The notes beneath the pieces were generated by a model that saw only the letters and a list, made by a program, of their open reading frames with translations, searched no databases and had not been told where the DNA came from. A DNA stretch of 64,000 bases from CAYYFX01 sp964571855 (GTDB lineage Bacteria > ARS69): NCBI GenBank assembly GCA_964571855.1, contig CAZNDO010000009.1:1-64000 (forward strand). The letters run 5' to 3'. Each line of letters opens with the position of its first letter. Position 1 is the first letter of the stretch. Below, in pieces: positions 46,806 to 54,891 of this stretch. The translations under genes were made by a program, and so were the position numbers.

Positions 46806-47660
46806 ATGCGCTGGAGAGGTCGGCGGCAGAGCGGAAACGTGGAGGATCGACGCGGGGCGGGCGTTCCCGGGGGCGGCCTGGCCCTCGGCGGGGGCGGAGC
46901 GATCCTGCTCCTCGTACTCGCGCTGCTCTTCGGCGCCGATCCGCGCCAGCTCCTGGAGCAGCTCCCGCAGGGCGGCATGGCCGACGTCCCCGCCTCCGGC
47001 GGCATGTCCCCGCCCGCGGACGACGAGGCGTCGCAGTTCATCGCCGTGGTGCTGGCCGAGACCGAGGACGTGTGGAACGCGCAGTTCCGCGCGATGGGCG
47101 AGCAGTACGTGGAGCCGCGCCTCGTCCTCTTCACCGGCCGCGTGCAGTCCGCGTGCGGCATGGCCACCGCGGCGGTCGGCCCGTTCTACTGTCCCGGCGA
47201 CTCGCAGGTGTACATCGATCTCTCGTTCTACGACGAGTTGCAGCGCCGCTTCGGCGCGCCCGGGGATTTCGCGCAGGCGTACGTGATCGCGCACGAGGTG
47301 GGGCATCACGTGCAGAACCTCCTCGGGATCGCGGATGAGGTGACGCGCGCGCAGCAGGGGCTCGGCGAGGCGGAGGCGAACGAGCTTTCCGTGCGGCTGG
47401 AGCTGCAGGCCGACTTCTTCGCGGGCATCTGGGCGCACTACGCGGAGCGCGCGCAGCTCCTGGAGCCCGGCGACCTGGAGGAGGCGCTGCGCGCGGCCAC
47501 CGCCATCGGGGACGACGCGCTCCAGCGACAGGCGCAGGGGTACGTGGTCCCGGATTCGTTCACGCACGGGACGTCCGAGCAGCGGGTGCGGTGGTTCCGG
47601 CGGGGGTACGAGACCGGGGATGTCTCGCAGGGGGACACGTTCCGGGCCCCCACGCTGTAG
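46806..47660 (+). CDS. Neutral zinc metallopeptidase, YpfJ family
   Basis: A 284-residue membrane-anchored putative metallopeptidase. The basic N-terminal RWRGRRQSGNVEDRRGAG and the Gly-rich single membrane segment (GGGLALGGGGAILLLVLALLFG) are typical of the YpfJ/KPN_02809 family. So are SACGMATAAVGPFYCPGDSQVYIDLSFYDEL, the zinc motif VIAHEVGHHVQNLLG, LELQADFFAGIWAHY and the C-terminal SFTHGTSEQRVRWFRRGYETGD. GGGAGGGA precedes the ATG. Divergent from the redox operon. Family function has been predicted from the HExxH motif rather than shown. Confidence 0.9.
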   Translation: MRWRGRRQSGNVEDRRGAGVPGGGLALGGGGAILLLVLALLFGADPRQLLEQLPQGGMADVPASGGMSPPADDEASQFIAVVLAETEDVWNAQFRAMGEQYVEPRLVLFTGRVQSACGMATAAVGPFYCPGDSQVYIDLSFYDELQRRFGAPGDFAQAYVIAHEVGHHVQNLLGIADEVTRAQQGLGEAEANELSVRLELQADFFAGIWAHYAERAQLLEPGDLEEALRAATAIGDDALQRQAQGYVVPDSFTHGTSEQRVRWFRRGYETGDVSQGDTFRAPTL

Positions 47661-47739
47661 GCCGCCCGGCCGGAGCCGCCGCCGGCGTGCGGGCGCCCCC
47701 GGCGGGACGCCCGCCAGCCGGAGCGTGCGGCCCGCCGGC

Positions 47740-47769
47740 GTGACGCCGCGCCCCCCCTTCGTCTATAGT
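47740..47769 (+). promoter_or_regulatory. Promoter of guaA, giving a probable leaderless transcript
   Basis: GTGACG (47740-47745), 18-bp spacer, TATAGT (47764-47769; five of six consensus bases). The ATG lies 8 nt after the -10 box, where transcription should begin, and there is no Shine-Dalgarno sequence before it. Confidence 0.5.
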
Positions 47770-47777
47770 CCCCGCCC

Positions 47778-49646
47778 ATGAGCCATCAGACCCTCGGCGT
47801 CGCCGACGCCACGCGAACCACCCGGCACGACACCATCGCCGTCCTGGACTTCGGCGGGCAGTACGTCCACCTGATCGCCACGAAGATCCGCTCGCTGGGC
47901 GTCTTCTCGGAAGTCCGCGACCCCGACGATCCCGTGGAGAGCTTCCGCGGCTACAAGGGGCTCATCCTCTCCGGCTCGCCCGCGCTCGCCTCGCAGGACG
48001 AGGACTCGGCGTGGAGCCGCGGGGTCATGGATCTCGGCATCCCCGTGCTCGGGCTGTGCTTCGGGCACCAGGAGATCGCGAAGCACGGCGGCGGCACGGT
48101 GGACCACATGCGCCGCGAGTACGGCGCCGCCACGCTCCGGATCGTGAACGACTCGCCGCTCTTCCGCGGGCTCGCCAAGGAGGAGACCGTGTGGATGAGC
48201 CACGGGGACACCGTGGCGAAGCTCGGCCCCGGCTTCGTGGAGCTGGGCTACTCCGTGGGCGGCGCGGACACGTCGCACGACCACCGCAACGCGGCCATCG
48301 CGAACGAGACGAGCCGGCACTACGGCCTGCAGTTCCACGCCGAGGTGGACGACACGCCATGCGGCGCGCGCATCCTGAAGAACTTCACGCACGACATCTG
48401 CGGCGCCGTGCCGGACTGGGTGATGGGCGATCAGGTGGAGGCCCGCGTGGCCGCCATCCGCAAGCAGGTGGGGGACCGCGGCGTGCTGCTGCTCGTCTCC
48501 GGCGGCGTGGACTCCACGGTGGCGGCGCTCCTGTTCCACCGCGCGCTCGGCCCGGACCGGCTCACGCTCCTGCACATCGACAACGGTCTCATGCGCAAGG
48601 ACGAGAGCGCCGGCGTGGACGAGGCGCTGCGCGGTCTGGGGCTGGACCGCAGCCTGCACGTGGTGGACGCGTCCGCGGAGTTCCTCGGCGCGCTCGCCGG
48701 CCTCACGGAGCCGGAGAAGAAGCGCACCGCCATCGGCGACACGTTCCTCGCCGTGTTCGAGCGGGAGGCGAAGCGGTTGGGCCTGGGCGGCGACGTCCTC
48801 CTCGGCCAGGGCACGATCTACCCGGACACCATCGAGACCGGCGGCACGAAGCGCGCCGACGTGATCAAGACGCACCACAACCGCGTGCCCCTCGTGCAGC
48901 AGATGATCGCGGCCGGCCGCGTGGTGGAACCGCTGGCGGACCTCTACAAGGTGGAGGTGCGGGAGCTCGGCCGCGCGATGGGGCTGGACCCCGCGAGCAT
49001 CGACCGCCACCCCTTCCCGGGGCCCGGGCTCGGCATCCGCGTGGCCTGCGCCACCGGCAAGGAGACGTTCGACGCGGCCGATCTCGCCGGGGACCTGGCG
49101 CGCGGCCTCGCCGGCACGGGGTTGACGGCGCTGCCGCTGCCCATCCGGTCGGTCGGCGTGAAGGCGGACCTGCGCAGCTACGAGCACCCCGTGCTGCTCT
49201 CCGGGCCGAACCCCGGATTCGACCGGCTCAACGCCTTGGCCACCAGCCTCGCGAAGTCCGTGCACGGCATCAACCGCTGCCTGTACGAGCTGAGCCGCCG
49301 CGCGCCCAAGCGCGCCGAGGTGCTGCCGGCCACGGTCACGCGCGAGCGGCTGGACCTCCTGCGCGAACTGGACGCCATCGTGATGGCGGCGCTGGAGCGG
49401 CACGGCCTCATGCGGACCGTGTGGCAGTGCCCCACGGTGATCACCCCGGTGCGCCTGGACGGCCGCGGCACGGAGCTCGTGGTCGTCCGCCCCGTGCTGA
49501 GCGAGCGCGCCATGACCGCGCGCCCCGCGTGGATCGGGGACGCGTGCGCCGAGGAGATCACGCACGCGCTCATGGCCTTCGACGAGGTGTCCGCCGTGGC
49601 GCTCGACGTCACCACGAAGCCTCCCGCCACGATCGAGTGGGAGTGA
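47778..49646 (+). CDS. guaA: GMP synthase (glutamine-hydrolysing), long form
   Basis: A 622-residue GMP synthetase converting XMP, glutamine and ATP to GMP. The N-terminal class-I glutamine amidotransferase has the nucleophile Cys in LGLCFGHQE and His/Glu in LQFHAEV. The ATP pyrophosphatase domain has the P-loop LLVSGGVDSTVAALLF and GQGTIYPDTIETGG. The C-terminus ends TTKPPATIEWE as in GuaA. It is about 100 residues longer than the E. coli enzyme, through an insertion after HPFPGPGLGIRVA (LPLPIRSVGVKADLRSYEHP, HGINRCLYELSRR) that resembles the extra domain of the human-type enzyme. Probably leaderless mRNA. A ParB-like gene follows 13 nt later. Confidence 0.93.
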   Translation: MSHQTLGVADATRTTRHDTIAVLDFGGQYVHLIATKIRSLGVFSEVRDPDDPVESFRGYKGLILSGSPALASQDEDSAWSRGVMDLGIPVLGLCFGHQEIAKHGGGTVDHMRREYGAATLRIVNDSPLFRGLAKEETVWMSHGDTVAKLGPGFVELGYSVGGADTSHDHRNAAIANETSRHYGLQFHAEVDDTPCGARILKNFTHDICGAVPDWVMGDQVEARVAAIRKQVGDRGVLLLVSGGVDSTVAALLFHRALGPDRLTLLHIDNGLMRKDESAGVDEALRGLGLDRSLHVVDASAEFLGALAGLTEPEKKRTAIGDTFLAVFEREAKRLGLGGDVLLGQGTIYPDTIETGGTKRADVIKTHHNRVPLVQQMIAAGRVVEPLADLYKVEVRELGRAMGLDPASIDRHPFPGPGLGIRVACATGKETFDAADLAGDLARGLAGTGLTALPLPIRSVGVKADLRSYEHPVLLSGPNPGFDRLNALATSLAKSVHGINRCLYELSRRAPKRAEVLPATVTRERLDLLRELDAIVMAALERHGLMRTVWQCPTVITPVRLDGRGTELVVVRPVLSERAMTARPAWIGDACAEEITHALMAFDEVSAVALDVTTKPPATIEWE

Positions 49647-49659
49647 CGGGCCGCGCGCC

Positions 49660-50505
49660 ATGAAGCCGATCGAGGGCGTCCCGCGCCTGGAGCTGGTCCC
49701 CACGGACTGCATCCGCTTCCACGAGAACCCGGAGCGGAAGCGCACGCTGCGCCTCGTGGAGCGCATGCGCGACGAGGCCACGCTCCGCAACCCGCCCATC
49801 GTGGCGGAGCTGGGCTCCGGGCAGTGGATGCTCCTGGACGGCGCGAACCGGGTGAGCGCGTTCGTGGAGCTCGGCTGGTCGCACGTGCCGGTGCAGGTGA
49901 TCGACTACGGCGACCCCGACGTCCAGCTCAAGGGCTGGCACCACTTGCTGCTGGAGGGGAAGGCGCTGGACCTGCACGCGGCGTTCGCGGCGTTGCCGGG
50001 GATGCGCGTGGAGCGGCTGGCGGACGGCGACCTGGAGCGGAGCCTGGAGCTTCGCGAGCTGTACGCCGTGCTCGTGGACGACGCCACCACCGCCTGGGGC
50101 ATCTACCCCGAGGACGGCATCGTGCGGCTCGTGCCCTGGATGCAGGCGCTGGCGAAGGTGGTGGCGGCGTACGAGGGCCGTTCCCCGCTGGAGCGGATCA
50201 AGCTGGCCGACTACGAGAACCTGCCCGACGTCTTCCGCACCGTGGAGCACCAGCTCGTCCTCTTCCCGTCGCTATCGAAGCCCGAGCTGATGGGCCTGGT
50301 CCGGGACGGTGTCCGGATTCCCACCGGAATCTCGCGACATCTGATACCCGGGCGCGCGCTGGGGCTGCACCTCCCGCTCTCGTTCCTGACCGCCATGGCG
50401 GACGAGCGGGCGAAGCGGCGGCACTTCCACGAGTTCGTGGACGGGCTGGAGATGGCCGGACGGATCCGGTACTACGAGGAATCCGTCTTCATCATGAACG
50501 AATGA
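49660..50505 (+). CDS. ParB/Srx-fold protein, SerK/SbnI-like
   Basis: A 281-residue protein with a ParB/sulfiredoxin-like fold. The pieces CIRFHENPERKRT (position of the catalytic Glu in SerK), LLDGANRVSAFVELGWSHVPVQVIDY, ELMGLVRDGVRIPTGISRHLIPGRALGLHLPLSFL and HQLVLFPSLSKPE line up with free-serine kinases (archaeal SerK, staphylococcal SbnI). In SerK the loop reads DGHHR; here it is DGANR, so both histidines are replaced. It may therefore have a different phosphoryl chemistry or only a regulatory role. It follows guaA by 13 nt and is probably co-transcribed. Fold confidence is good, function modest. Confidence 0.7.
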   Translation: MKPIEGVPRLELVPTDCIRFHENPERKRTLRLVERMRDEATLRNPPIVAELGSGQWMLLDGANRVSAFVELGWSHVPVQVIDYGDPDVQLKGWHHLLLEGKALDLHAAFAALPGMRVERLADGDLERSLELRELYAVLVDDATTAWGIYPEDGIVRLVPWMQALAKVVAAYEGRSPLERIKLADYENLPDVFRTVEHQLVLFPSLSKPELMGLVRDGVRIPTGISRHLIPGRALGLHLPLSFLTAMADERAKRRHFHEFVDGLEMAGRIRYYEESVFIMNE

Positions 50506-50552
50506 CGGCCGTTCGCCGCGCGCGCGCACGGAGCCCCTGGAAGGAGGTTCCG

Positions 50553-51290
50553 ATGCGACTCTCTCTCCCCGCCGCCGCTGCCACCGCCGCGGCCGCCGCG
50601 GCGCTCGCCCTCGCGGCGCCCGCCGCCGCCGGCACGACCACGATCCTGGACTGCACGTTCGACGCCGAGCCCCTCGACCAGGTGATCGGGACCGGCGGTG
50701 CCGCGGCCGGCCAGCCGATCGACCTGGACGGCATGGCCGCCACCGTGCGGGCCGCGCCCCTCGCCACGCCGTCCCTGGAGCTGCTGGACGCGCAGGGCCT
50801 GTACGGTCCGAACGTGCGCTTCGCGTTCCTGGGCGACGTGGAGGTCACGTCGGGTGTCCTGGAGATCACGATGACCTTGCAGTTCCACACGCTGGAGCAC
50901 TACACCGTGCGGCTCCGCGAGGCCGGCACCACCGGCGTGAGCTTCGTGGACATCCTCTTCCAGGGCACGGGCACGATCCGTTGCAGCGACCTGGACACCC
51001 CCACGAACCCGATCGTCGGCGGCTACACCGCCGGCGTGCCCGCGACGCTCCGGATCACGGTGGACCTGGACGCGGAGACCTACGACCTGGCCTACGACGG
51101 CGCGCTCCTCCTGGACGACGAGTCCCTCGGCAGCTCGCCGCGCGGGATCGGGCAGGTGCTGCTGGGCGTGGCGAACGACTCGGGCGACGAGGGTTCGTAC
51201 TCCGTGGACGACCTGCGGGTCACCGCCACCGAGGTGCCGAGCCCGGTGGAACCGGCGAGCTGGGGGGCGCTGAAGGCGGCATGGCGCTGA
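50553..51290 (+). CDS. Small secreted beta-sandwich-like protein with C-terminal SWGALKAAWR tag
   Basis: A 245-residue secreted protein of unknown function. AAGGAGG lies 6 nt before the ATG; Sec signal MRLSLPAAAATAAAAAALALAAPAAAG. The body (TTTILDCTFDAEPLDQVIGTGGAAAGQPIDLDG, FLGDVEVTSGVLEITMTLQF, YSVDDLRVTATEV) has the strand pattern of a lectin-like or carbohydrate-binding sandwich ending in a V-D-D-L-R-V strand. It ends PVEPASWGALKAAWR, matching the tags on the proteins at 27034 and 60192. The next gene begins inside its last codons. Confidence 0.7.
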   Translation: MRLSLPAAAATAAAAAALALAAPAAAGTTTILDCTFDAEPLDQVIGTGGAAAGQPIDLDGMAATVRAAPLATPSLELLDAQGLYGPNVRFAFLGDVEVTSGVLEITMTLQFHTLEHYTVRLREAGTTGVSFVDILFQGTGTIRCSDLDTPTNPIVGGYTAGVPATLRITVDLDAETYDLAYDGALLLDDESLGSSPRGIGQVLLGVANDSGDEGSYSVDDLRVTATEVPSPVEPASWGALKAAWR

Positions 51291-52168
51291 CGCGGATCGC
51301 GGTGGCCACGGTGCGGCCGCTGCCGGAACCGGATCCCGACGAGCCGCTGCTCCTCGCCGCCCTGCGCGACGCCGGCGCGGACGCGCGGATGTGGGACTGG
51401 CACGACGCCGCGGTGGATCCCGCGTCCTTCGATCTCGTGGTGATCCGTTCCACCTGGGACTCGCACCACGCCCCGGACGCGTTCCGCGCCTGGGTGCGCC
51501 GCACGGCGGCCGCCACGCGCCTCGTGAACCCCGCGGACGCCGTGCTGTGGAACCTGCACAAGGGGTACCTGCGGGAGCTGGAAGCGCGCGGCGTCCCGAT
51601 CGTGCCGACCGCGTGGATCGCGAAGGGGGAGCGCGCGGACGCCGCGGCGCTCCTGGCGCGCTTCGGCGGGCGCATCGTGGCGAAGCCGGCGATCTCCGCG
51701 GCGTCGTTCCGCACCGAGCGCTTCGGGGAAGGGGAGGCGGCCGCGGCACAGCGCTTCCTCGACGGGCTCGCATCCTCCGCGGACGCGATGGTGCAGCCGT
51801 ACCTCGCGTCCACGGAGACCACCGGCGAGCGCTCGCTCGTGGTGATCGACGGCGCGCTCACCCACGCCATCCGCAAGACCCCGCGCTTCGCCGGCGCGGA
51901 CGAGGCCGTGTCCGCCGCGCTCGCGCCCACCGCGGAGGAGACGGCATTCGCCGAGCGCGCACTGGCCGCGGCCGGTTTCGGGGACCTGGCCTACGCGCGC
52001 GTGGACGTGATGCGCGACGACACCGGCCGGCTCGTCCTCTCGGAGCTGGAGCTGATCGAGCCGTCGCTCTTCCTGGAGCAGCACCCGCCGGCGCTGGACC
52101 GGCTCGTGCGGGGCCTCATGCGAAGGGGCGCGCCCCCTGCGGGACGCGCCCCTCGCGCAAGCTCCTGA
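51281..52168 (+). CDS. ATP-grasp enzyme (glutathione synthetase/DcsG-like)
   Basis: A 295-residue ATP-grasp ligase. N-terminal Rossmann-like part (FDLVVIRSTWDSHHAPDAFRAWVRR), central LVNPADAVLWNLHKGYLRELEARGVPIVPTAWIAKG, the ATP-binding loop GGRIVAKPAISAASFRTERF, VQPYLASTETTGERSLVVIDGALTHAIRKTPRF and the metal-binding end YARVDVMRDDTGRLVLSELELIEPSLFLEQHP. It resembles the DcsG/RimK-like group that joins a carboxylate to an amine or closes a ring; the substrate is unknown. Its ATG lies within the last four codons of the upstream gene. A strong hairpin occurs inside its final codons. Confidence 0.85.
   Translation: MALTRIAVATVRPLPEPDPDEPLLLAALRDAGADARMWDWHDAAVDPASFDLVVIRSTWDSHHAPDAFRAWVRRTAAATRLVNPADAVLWNLHKGYLRELEARGVPIVPTAWIAKGERADAAALLARFGGRIVAKPAISAASFRTERFGEGEAAAAQRFLDGLASSADAMVQPYLASTETTGERSLVVIDGALTHAIRKTPRFAGADEAVSAALAPTAEETAFAERALAAAGFGDLAYARVDVMRDDTGRLVLSELELIEPSLFLEQHPPALDRLVRGLMRRGAPPAGRAPRASS
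52124..52153 (+). terminator. Hairpin within the last codons of the ATP-grasp gene
   Basis: AGGGGCGCG (52124-52132) and CGCGCCCCT (52145-52153) pair perfectly around a 12-nt loop, ending 15 nt before the stop. Position between convergent genes suggests a terminator that overlaps coding sequence. Confidence 0.5.
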
Positions 52169-52175
52169 CGATCGC

Positions 52176-54245
52176 TCAGCGGCCCATCACCACGAGCGGC
52201 TGCGACCGCACGCCGTCCGGCGTGGCCACGCGCGCGAAGTACACGCCGGCGGGAACCGGCCGGCCGCTCGCGTCGCGGGCGTCCCAGTCTAGGCGGTGCG
52301 TGCCCGCGTCCAGCCGCGCCGCGGCCAGCTCGCGCACGCGCCGGCCCGCCACGTCGTGGATCGCGACGCGCACGTCGCCGGCCGCGGCCAGGGAGAACGA
52401 CAGCGTCGTGGCCGCCCGGAAGGGGTTGGGCGCCGCGCGCAGCGCGATCGCCTCCTCCGCCGCGGGCGACGACACGATCTCCGGCGCTGCCACGCCCGGT
52501 CCGACGTCCGTCACGGGGTGGGACACCACGAGCGAGTACGCCTGCGGCCCGTCGATCAGCACTCCCTTGTGGGTCACCGCGACCTCGTAGAATCCCGCCG
52601 GGACGTCCGCCGCGTCGATCTTCTCGGTCACGTCCCGCACGTTGTCCCCCGGAGCCGCCGCATTCGCCGGGTTCGCCGGATCCAGCGTCCACGGCTCGGC
52701 AATGACCGGGCCGGCGCCGAACGCGCGGAGCCGCACGTCGAGATCGTTCACGAGCATCGGGTCCGTGGGGTCCAGCGCGTCCGCCGGCGGCGTCCCGGGC
52801 ACGTCCGTCCACGCCACGGTCACGGTCACCGGTCCGTCCGCCGCGAGGTTCAGGTAGTACACGTCCGTCGCGCCGTTCGCGAGCGACGCCTCCCACACCA
52901 GCGCCTCGCCCGGCAGGGTGGCCGCGTCGTCCGAGATCAGCTCCACCGCGGAGAGCGTGTTGATCAGCCCCCAGCCGAACCGGTAGTCCGGCCCGTCGTC
53001 CGCGCCGCACTCGTCCGCGGTCTGCACCAGGATGGCCTTCAGCGTGGCCGCGCGCGGCACGGTGCCCTGCACGGCCTCCCAGTGCTCGCGCACGAGGTTG
53101 ATGGAGCCGGACGCGTTCGGCGACGCCATCGACGTCCCGCTGTAGCTGGCATACGCCGTGTTCGACGACGCGATGCTGGAGTACAGCGAGATCCCGTTCG
53201 CGGAGAGATCGGGCTTGATGCGCCCGTCGTCCGTGGGGCCCCAGCCGGAGAAGCTGGACATGGTCACGTCGCCGGGAGCCGTCCAGCCGCCGAGCACGTC
53301 GGCCACCGCGCCGATGGACAGGATGTTCTTCGCGTTCTTGTTCCAGGACACGGAGTCGTAGCCGAGCGCGCCGCCGTCCAGCGGGTGGACGTCGTTGGAC
53401 TGCACCCAGCCGCCGTCGTAGTGGTAGTGCGTGGTGCCGGGCGACGGGCCGTCGCCGCGGTCGTTTCCGGCGGACGCCACGATGAGGTACTCCGGCGCGT
53501 CGTACGCGATCTGGTCCCACTCCGCGGCGTCCACGGAGTAGAAGCCGAAGCCGTAGTCCTCGTCCGCGGAGACCGTCAGGTCGCCGTACCAGTACCAGTC
53601 CGGGTCCGAGTAGCGCCACCCGGTGATGTACCCGTACGAGTGGTTCGAGATGGACAGGATGCCCGCCGCCGCGGACGCCATCTCGGAGTTGTCGGAGTTC
53701 CAGTCGTAGCAGGCCAGGCGCCCCTCGTACGACATGCCCTTCGCGCCGGCGTCCACGCCGCCGCCGATCATCGTGCCGGCCACGTGCGTGGAGTGGCTGG
53801 AGAAGGAGCTGGCCCCGTCCATCTGCGTGGCGCGCCCGGTCAACTCCACGTGGGAGGTGCGCACGGCGCCGCCGTCCCACACCGCCAGTCGGCCGAGCGT
53901 CATGCCCGCGCCCGAGAGCGAGAAGCCGAAGCCGCCGCCCGGGTGGACCTTGTCGGTGGAGAGGGTCTGGGCGGCGTTCACGTTCTCGAGGCCGTAGTAG
54001 CGCGGGAAGCCGTTCCGCTCCAGGTACATCAGCTGGACGCTGTCGTCCGCGCGCAGGCGGACCACGGCGCGCGCCGGGCTGTCGCGCAGCGCCACGAAGG
54101 CGGCGCCCCGGCCGGCCTCGCGCCGGGCGTCCAGGCGCTCGGCGAGGCGGAGGAGGGCGTCGCGGTCGGGCCGGGCCGCGGCGGGCCCCGGCAGGAGGAG
54201 AAGGCCCGCCCCGGCAAAGAGGACGGCGGAGGTACGCAGGCTCAT
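52176..54245 (-). CDS. Secreted subtilisin-like protease with FlgD-like C-terminus
   Basis: A 689-residue exported S8 peptidase. Sec signal 1-24; short pro-region. Catalytic Asp124 (LAVWDGGAVRTSH), His154 (SSHSTHVAGTM) and Ser372 (YSGTSMASPNASG), with the oxyanion Asn in LIVASAGNDRGDG. A P-domain-like beta sandwich (about 435-590: VYYLNLAADGPVTVTVAWTDVPG) and the FlgD-like Ig domain (PNPF, IHDVAGRRVREL, WDARDASGRPVPAGVYFARV) complete it. GGAGG precedes the ATG. It resembles cell-surface subtilases annotated in FCB-group bacteria; sorting depends on the C-terminal domain. Confidence 0.9.
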   Translation of the reverse strand: MSLRTSAVLFAGAGLLLLPGPAAARPDRDALLRLAERLDARREAGRGAAFVALRDSPARAVVRLRADDSVQLMYLERNGFPRYYGLENVNAAQTLSTDKVHPGGGFGFSLSGAGMTLGRLAVWDGGAVRTSHVELTGRATQMDGASSFSSHSTHVAGTMIGGGVDAGAKGMSYEGRLACYDWNSDNSEMASAAAGILSISNHSYGYITGWRYSDPDWYWYGDLTVSADEDYGFGFYSVDAAEWDQIAYDAPEYLIVASAGNDRGDGPSPGTTHYHYDGGWVQSNDVHPLDGGALGYDSVSWNKNAKNILSIGAVADVLGGWTAPGDVTMSSFSGWGPTDDGRIKPDLSANGISLYSSIASSNTAYASYSGTSMASPNASGSINLVREHWEAVQGTVPRAATLKAILVQTADECGADDGPDYRFGWGLINTLSAVELISDDAATLPGEALVWEASLANGATDVYYLNLAADGPVTVTVAWTDVPGTPPADALDPTDPMLVNDLDVRLRAFGAGPVIAEPWTLDPANPANAAAPGDNVRDVTEKIDAADVPAGFYEVAVTHKGVLIDGPQAYSLVVSHPVTDVGPGVAAPEIVSSPAAEEAIALRAAPNPFRAATTLSFSLAAAGDVRVAIHDVAGRRVRELAAARLDAGTHRLDWDARDASGRPVPAGVYFARVATPDGVRSQPLVVMGR

Positions 54246-54891
54246 GATGGCCTCCCGGGTGCGGAGGAAACTTCGCGGGGGGGCGGAGATGCGGCCCGTC
54301 CAGTATAGCGGAACGGCCGGGGCTACCGCACCGTCCCGGCCGTTCGGGATCTCCGGCCGACTCATGAAACGCGGTGAGAACGGCGCTGCGGTGCGATGGC
54401 TGGGTTGCGGAGATCCGCCACGAGGGAGGGGACGGTGTGAGCAGTTGCCACCGGCTCTCGAATCAAGTTGGGCCAGGGCGAGTCGTCGAGCGCGGGCGAC
54501 TCGTGGCATGATCTGCGAATCGTAGAGAACTCCTTGTTTTCTTATTTTTGATTCTCCCCTCTCGTCTGTCTGGGAAGTTTCCTCCTCTGCCAGAAAAGAC
54601 CGCGCACTTCTTGATCTGAAAGATCTGGAATAACCCGTTCGGGAAAAACCTCTCCGATGGGTCTTCCCGATGCCGGTCCCCAGGTTGCCCCCAAGTGCCT
54701 TATAAGAAGTTGTGCCACATTGACTTATGGGATGTCCTGGTGCCCCCATGGTCGACTGGGGAACGCCAGTGAGCTTGACCGCCAAGGCTCTTCGGGCGCC
54801 CCTCCCACATCGCCAGGGCAGATCATCTTGAAAGATTTGAAAGAAGGCGCTAGGGTTCCGTCGTCCTGTCCGCCTGCGAAGCGAGGGAGCC
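54246..54891. other. 646-bp intergenic region with AT-rich core and hairpins
   Basis: Between the divergent subtilase and ATPase genes. It contains a perfect 11-bp hairpin (GAACGGCCGGG 54311-54321, CCCGGCCGTTC 54335-54345), a 7-bp hairpin (CGAGTCG 54479-54485, CGACTCG 54497-54503) and, from about 54525 to 54650, a stretch far richer in A and T than the rest of the window (runs such as TTGTTTTCTTATTTTTG). The octamer palindrome CTTATAAG lies at 54699-54706. I find no convincing gene; a small RNA or a remnant of transferred DNA is possible. Confidence 0.5.
54828..54856 (+). promoter_or_regulatory. Candidate promoter of the AAA/STAND-like ATPase gene
   Basis: TTGAAA (54828-54833), 17-bp spacer, TAGGGT (54851-54856), 36 bp before the TTG start. 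The ribosome site GAGGGAG at 54883-54889 lies in the predicted leader. Confidence 0.4.

Noticed and set aside
54244..54891. A small gene in the AT-rich spacer
   Set aside because: The open frames there have no ribosome sites, composition or motifs that support coding.
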